In this document: in pieces, positions 61,600 to 64,000 of the stretch
Layout of the letters: each line of letters starts with the position of its first letter
Position numbering within the stretch: position 1 is the first letter of the stretch
Source of the DNA: Zygaena filipendulae
Lineage: Eukaryota; Arthropoda; Insecta; Lepidoptera; Zygaenidae
Assembly (NCBI GenBank): GCA_907165275.2
Contig: OU015659.1
Coordinates: 9,404,501 to 9,468,500, forward strand
DNA: 64,000 nucleotides
Reading direction: 5' to 3'
The notes under the pieces: generated by a model
The model's input: only the letters and a program-made list of their open reading frames with translations
Told to the model about the DNA's origin: nothing
Database searches by the model: none
Translations under genes and position numbers: made by a program

Positions 61600-63319
61600 C
61601 TGTTATAATTATTGTAATTAATATAGAATCTCACCGAACACCAGGACAGCGACCCATTTAAATACGTCTTACACATATTATAAGTAAGCAAACTAGTCGG
61701 CCACTTTAGTGCCAAGATATAATTTACCTTACCTACTTTCATTAAAGGAAAAAATATAACAATAATTAGTATTTTTCTCTATTGAAGCTAAGTCAAGTTG
61801 ACAATCTATAGCCGTAATCGCTATAGAAAACTAAGGAACTTTATGAAAGAAAAAAAGAAAGATTTTATTGAAGCAAAAAAGACAATACAAATGAATGCAC
61901 AGAACAACATAAACGAAAATAATTAAACAGTAATAAACTAAAACTAAACTTAAGAAACAATAACAATTGAAATATGACATTTGTAGTTTGTCTCCATGCT
62001 CAAAATGGCCATTGCCTCAGCACTATGTCGGGGCGGGGACACTCATGGCGCTGGTTTTCAATCAAGACCATGTCGCGTGGTCACCAGCAGTTGACCTTAG
62101 TTCTTAGTTTTCATAGCGTTAACTATCATTATTGTCAACTTGGTTAAGGGAGCAGCTGTGGTGTGGGTATGGTAATTACCGGAGTGCGCGGAGTTCCATT
62201 CCACGGGCTGGTACGCGTGGCGCGCCGCCAGCGATCCCGCCGACCCGATGGACAGCTCCTCGCCGCCTGCGGGCGGCAGCGTTCCCAGCGTCGCAGTTAT
62301 CGAACGCCTTGCGAATAATAATAAAAAAAAAAAAACTTGAATTAACTCTATCAGCCAGTGGTATGTACCTTGTTGTAGTTGTTGTTAGTTTTTTTGCCCC
62401 TTTTAGCACAGACGAGGACTGTTGAGCTATACAGCCGAGTTTTAATGATTGAAAGTATCTGCTCGAGGCATATTTTCTTTGCAGAGACAATTTTTTTAAC
62501 AATGATAAAAGTTATGAAGCGTTAAATATGCAACTGCTTTGTGAAAGTAAAAACAGCGGAAAGAAAAAGTGTTTTAGAATATTTACAAGTCTTTAATTTT
62601 AATAGTAGGTATGTGTATGTTTCTGTCACCTGAAAGCGACGCTTCCGAAGCCGGGCCTGTCGAATATGCTGGCGGGCTCCTGCAGCAGCACCTCGTGCCC
62701 GATGCCGCTCTCGTCGGGCGGCGGCGCCGCGAAGTCGGGCTGGCTCAACGACCTGGCGACAGCAGACTTCGGCGGTTACACACTAGATACTGCTCTTACT
62801 GGCACATCATGAATCATCCATAAAGTACGTATATACTAATTTCGTGATGTTTTGACCCCTCCCTCCTTGTCAGAATTGGTCACATTTGTGAGACCCCGCC
62901 TAGTGTGACGTCATATATTTTGCAATTTTACATCTAGAAATTATTTTAATTAAAACAACAGTTCCGACAAAACAATTTAAACCTTCGCCAACAAAGCAAT
63001 TTATGCCTTATAATATTAACTATTAATACGCAAAGAAGCGTCACAATATGTTATGTCACAAGTGGTCACGCAAAACTGGACTATTGATTGGACGATCTTT
63101 AACGACTGTAGATTGTCAACTTAGCTAAGTAGGGCTGGTCACTGACCTGGTGAGCGGCGGCTTGGCCGGCTCGGGCACTTCAGTGAACACGTCGGCGACA
63201 GCGGCGCGCTGCTGCTGGCCCGCGCCGAACGTGCCCACGTACATCACCTCCGAGTCGCGGCGCAGCCCGCTCAGCGACGTCACCGAGCGGCGGCCCGTCG
63301 CCGTCTCCACCTCGCCCAC
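61328..63319 (-). CDS. Sans: Sans/USH1G-like scaffold protein, C-terminal half (four exons, 5' part off window)
   Basis: Minus-strand exons 63319-63147, 62752-62630, 62307-62180 and 61599-61328 join in phase to 231 codons plus TGA. The central region reads LRRDSEVMYVGTFGAG, later IFDRPGFGSVAFRRSITATL. The last exon carries a SAM domain, about LERFLAAWGLSQYASKFKDE followed by QIDLDALMLLTEGDMKSLGLPLG and LVTAVHERKRA. The protein ends VDTAI, a class I PDZ ligand. The order central region, SAM and PDZ ligand is that of Sans/USH1G, whose three ankyrin repeats would be encoded right of the window. In animals Sans links harmonin and myosin VIIa at actin protrusions and also traffics along microtubules. 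ANKS4B-like is the alternative. Confidence 0.8.
61850..62100 (-). repeat. Retroposon 3'-end family, copy 4, in Sans-like intron
   Basis: Reverse orientation: GAAAGAAAAAAAGAAAGATT, CATGCTCAAAATGGCC, CACTCATGGCGCTGGTTTTC. It lies 3' of exon B in the intron before exon A. Confidence 0.6.
62180..62307 (-). CDS. Sans: Sans-like exon B
   Basis: The acceptor ATTCGCAAG precedes GCGTTCG. It reads SITATLGTLPPAGGEELSIG and ends VEWNSAHS with donor TCCG before GTAATT (phase 1). The pyrimidine tract is a long T run. Confidence 0.75.
62630..62752 (-). CDS. Sans: Sans-like exon C
   Basis: The acceptor TGTCGCCAG precedes GTCGTTG. It reads SLSQPDFAAPPPDESGIGHE and IFDRPGFGSVAF, with donor TTTCAG before GTGACA (phase 2). 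Confidence 0.8.
62813..62940. mobile_element. Fragment of the GGGATCATCCATAAA TIR element
   Basis: AATCATCCATAAAGTACG, GTCACATTTGTGAGACCCCG and GTGTGACGTCATA match one half of the element at 4943-5342. It lies in the Sans-like intron between exons C and D. Confidence 0.65.
63147..63319 (-). CDS. Sans: Sans-like exon D (most upstream visible)
   Basis: The acceptor CGACGGCAG precedes GTGGGCG (phase 0). It reads VGEVETATGRRSVTSLSGLR and ends AKPPLT-AG before GTCAGT (phase 2). Confidence 0.78.
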
Positions 63320-63525
63320 CTGCCGTCGGCAAAGAGTATATAAACGCTACTTGACCGTCGATAACAGGGATTGTGATTATTGACACAATTATGTTTTCAG
63401 TTATGACATTTATCAAAGACATTTATCACAAGCCAGTACTTTTAGGTTTAACGGAGTCGACACTCGACACTGATACCACAAACTTTATTTTTACACCCGC
63501 CTTAGTTTTGGATAGCCCGCGGGAA

Positions 63526-64000
63526 TAGGCATGTTGACTAATTTTGAAATCCCCTTTTATAATGCAGGTACACGTGTACTGTTTCCGAAAAACTCATTAT
63601 TTCAGCATTAGTTTATAGTTTTAACGCAAATTACTGCATTTTATTTTGTCTAATTTGAATTGTGCGCGAAAACAGTCGTGAGTGTCATGGCGCCACTTGT
63701 GACGTCACACTTAAGTTCACGTAGCATTGTGTGTATGCTCGACGAACAAAGTCAACAATATATTTATTAAAAATTAATTCCAAAGTGTACCTATAAGTGG
63801 TGTGCGGTCCCTCTCTGTATCTAAAAACACATCAAAAGCATCACCTAATAAATTGTTTGCTCATGTTCCTAACAAGAAAAAGTGAGAGATAAGCTTGCAA
63901 GGCGAAACCCAGCAAGTGTAGTTACAAATTCGGCAATTAATTTTTGTGAAGACCACTTTGATGACGGACTAATTTGGATTTTGATTTTCAAAAGTCTTCA
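63526..64000. mobile_element. GGGCATGTTGACTA-type TIR element, copy 3 (runs off window)
   Basis: It begins AGGCATGTTGACTAATTTTG. The right part GATGACGGACTAATTTGG and TTTTGATTTTCAAAAGTC matches the right end of copy 1 but the last bases are beyond 64000. The centre has GTGACGTCACAC. It lies in the Sans-like intron right of exon D. Confidence 0.65.

Noticed and set aside
61218..61742. 174-codon minus-strand frame over the last Sans-like exon
   Set aside because: It is a different frame from the SAM-domain frame, is Arg/Ala-rich as expected from reading GC-rich coding DNA out of frame, and crosses the acceptor site.
1..64000. CRISPR array, operon or phage-type system
   Set aside because: No regularly spaced direct repeats, no prokaryotic operon structure. 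The spliced genes and repeat types are those of an insect nuclear genome.

Overview
The window looks like nuclear DNA from a lepidopteran insect (moth or butterfly). It is AT-rich, has long introns, is full of short 'GGTACCTA/TAGGTA' strings, and is dominated by interspersed repeats of kinds common in Lepidoptera: CTAGCTGT...CCGCG repeats, 'ACCGACTTCC..GGAGGAGG' repeats, foldback MITEs, and fragments of non-LTR and copia retrotransposons. The protein-coding content is small: four host genes plus one retrotransposon ORF that is open throughout the window.

Left edge (1-3343, minus strand): the 5' part of a Ty1/copia retrotransposon. One uninterrupted gag-protease-integrase-reverse transcriptase frame of about 1058 codons runs off the window. 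A primer binding site matches the anticodon arm of initiator tRNA-Met, as in Drosophila copia. From 3344 to 8272 there is only repeat-rich intergenic DNA.

8273-12336: two convergent genes whose stop codons are 83 bp apart. On the plus strand is an intronless zinc-type alcohol dehydrogenase-like (MDR) gene with a clear TATA plus TCAGT core promoter and a bacterial-looking family membership, so it is a candidate for horizontal transfer. On the minus strand is a five-exon NUDCD3-like gene (330 aa, HSP90/dynein co-chaperone family), reconstructed exon by exon.

16237-58320 (plus strand): a large four-transmembrane claudin/PMP22/stargazin-superfamily gene with introns of 14.2 and 20.6 kb. Two features stand out. 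The exon for the fourth membrane span is present twice in tandem (56113-56278 and 56951-57116). Both copies are exactly 166 nt with identical phases, so they look mutually exclusive. The last exon ends at a TGA that is followed in the same frame by a further 212-codon, GC3-rich open frame up to 58320, which suggests stop-codon readthrough to a long cytoplasmic tail. Together these would give up to four protein forms.

61328-63319 (minus strand, running off the right edge): the 3' half of a Sans/USH1G-like scaffold gene, with a C-terminal SAM domain and a PDZ-ligand end (DTAI). Its ankyrin-repeat exons would lie beyond 64000.

The introns and intergenic DNA hold many mobile-element copies whose ends and target duplications can be read directly: four copies of a Harbinger-like foldback MITE, hAT-type elements with 8-bp duplications, a (GAA)n-tailed SINE-like element with 11-12 bp duplications, and several other TIR families. 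All boundaries and family calls come from reading the sequence by eye. No search or transcript data were available.
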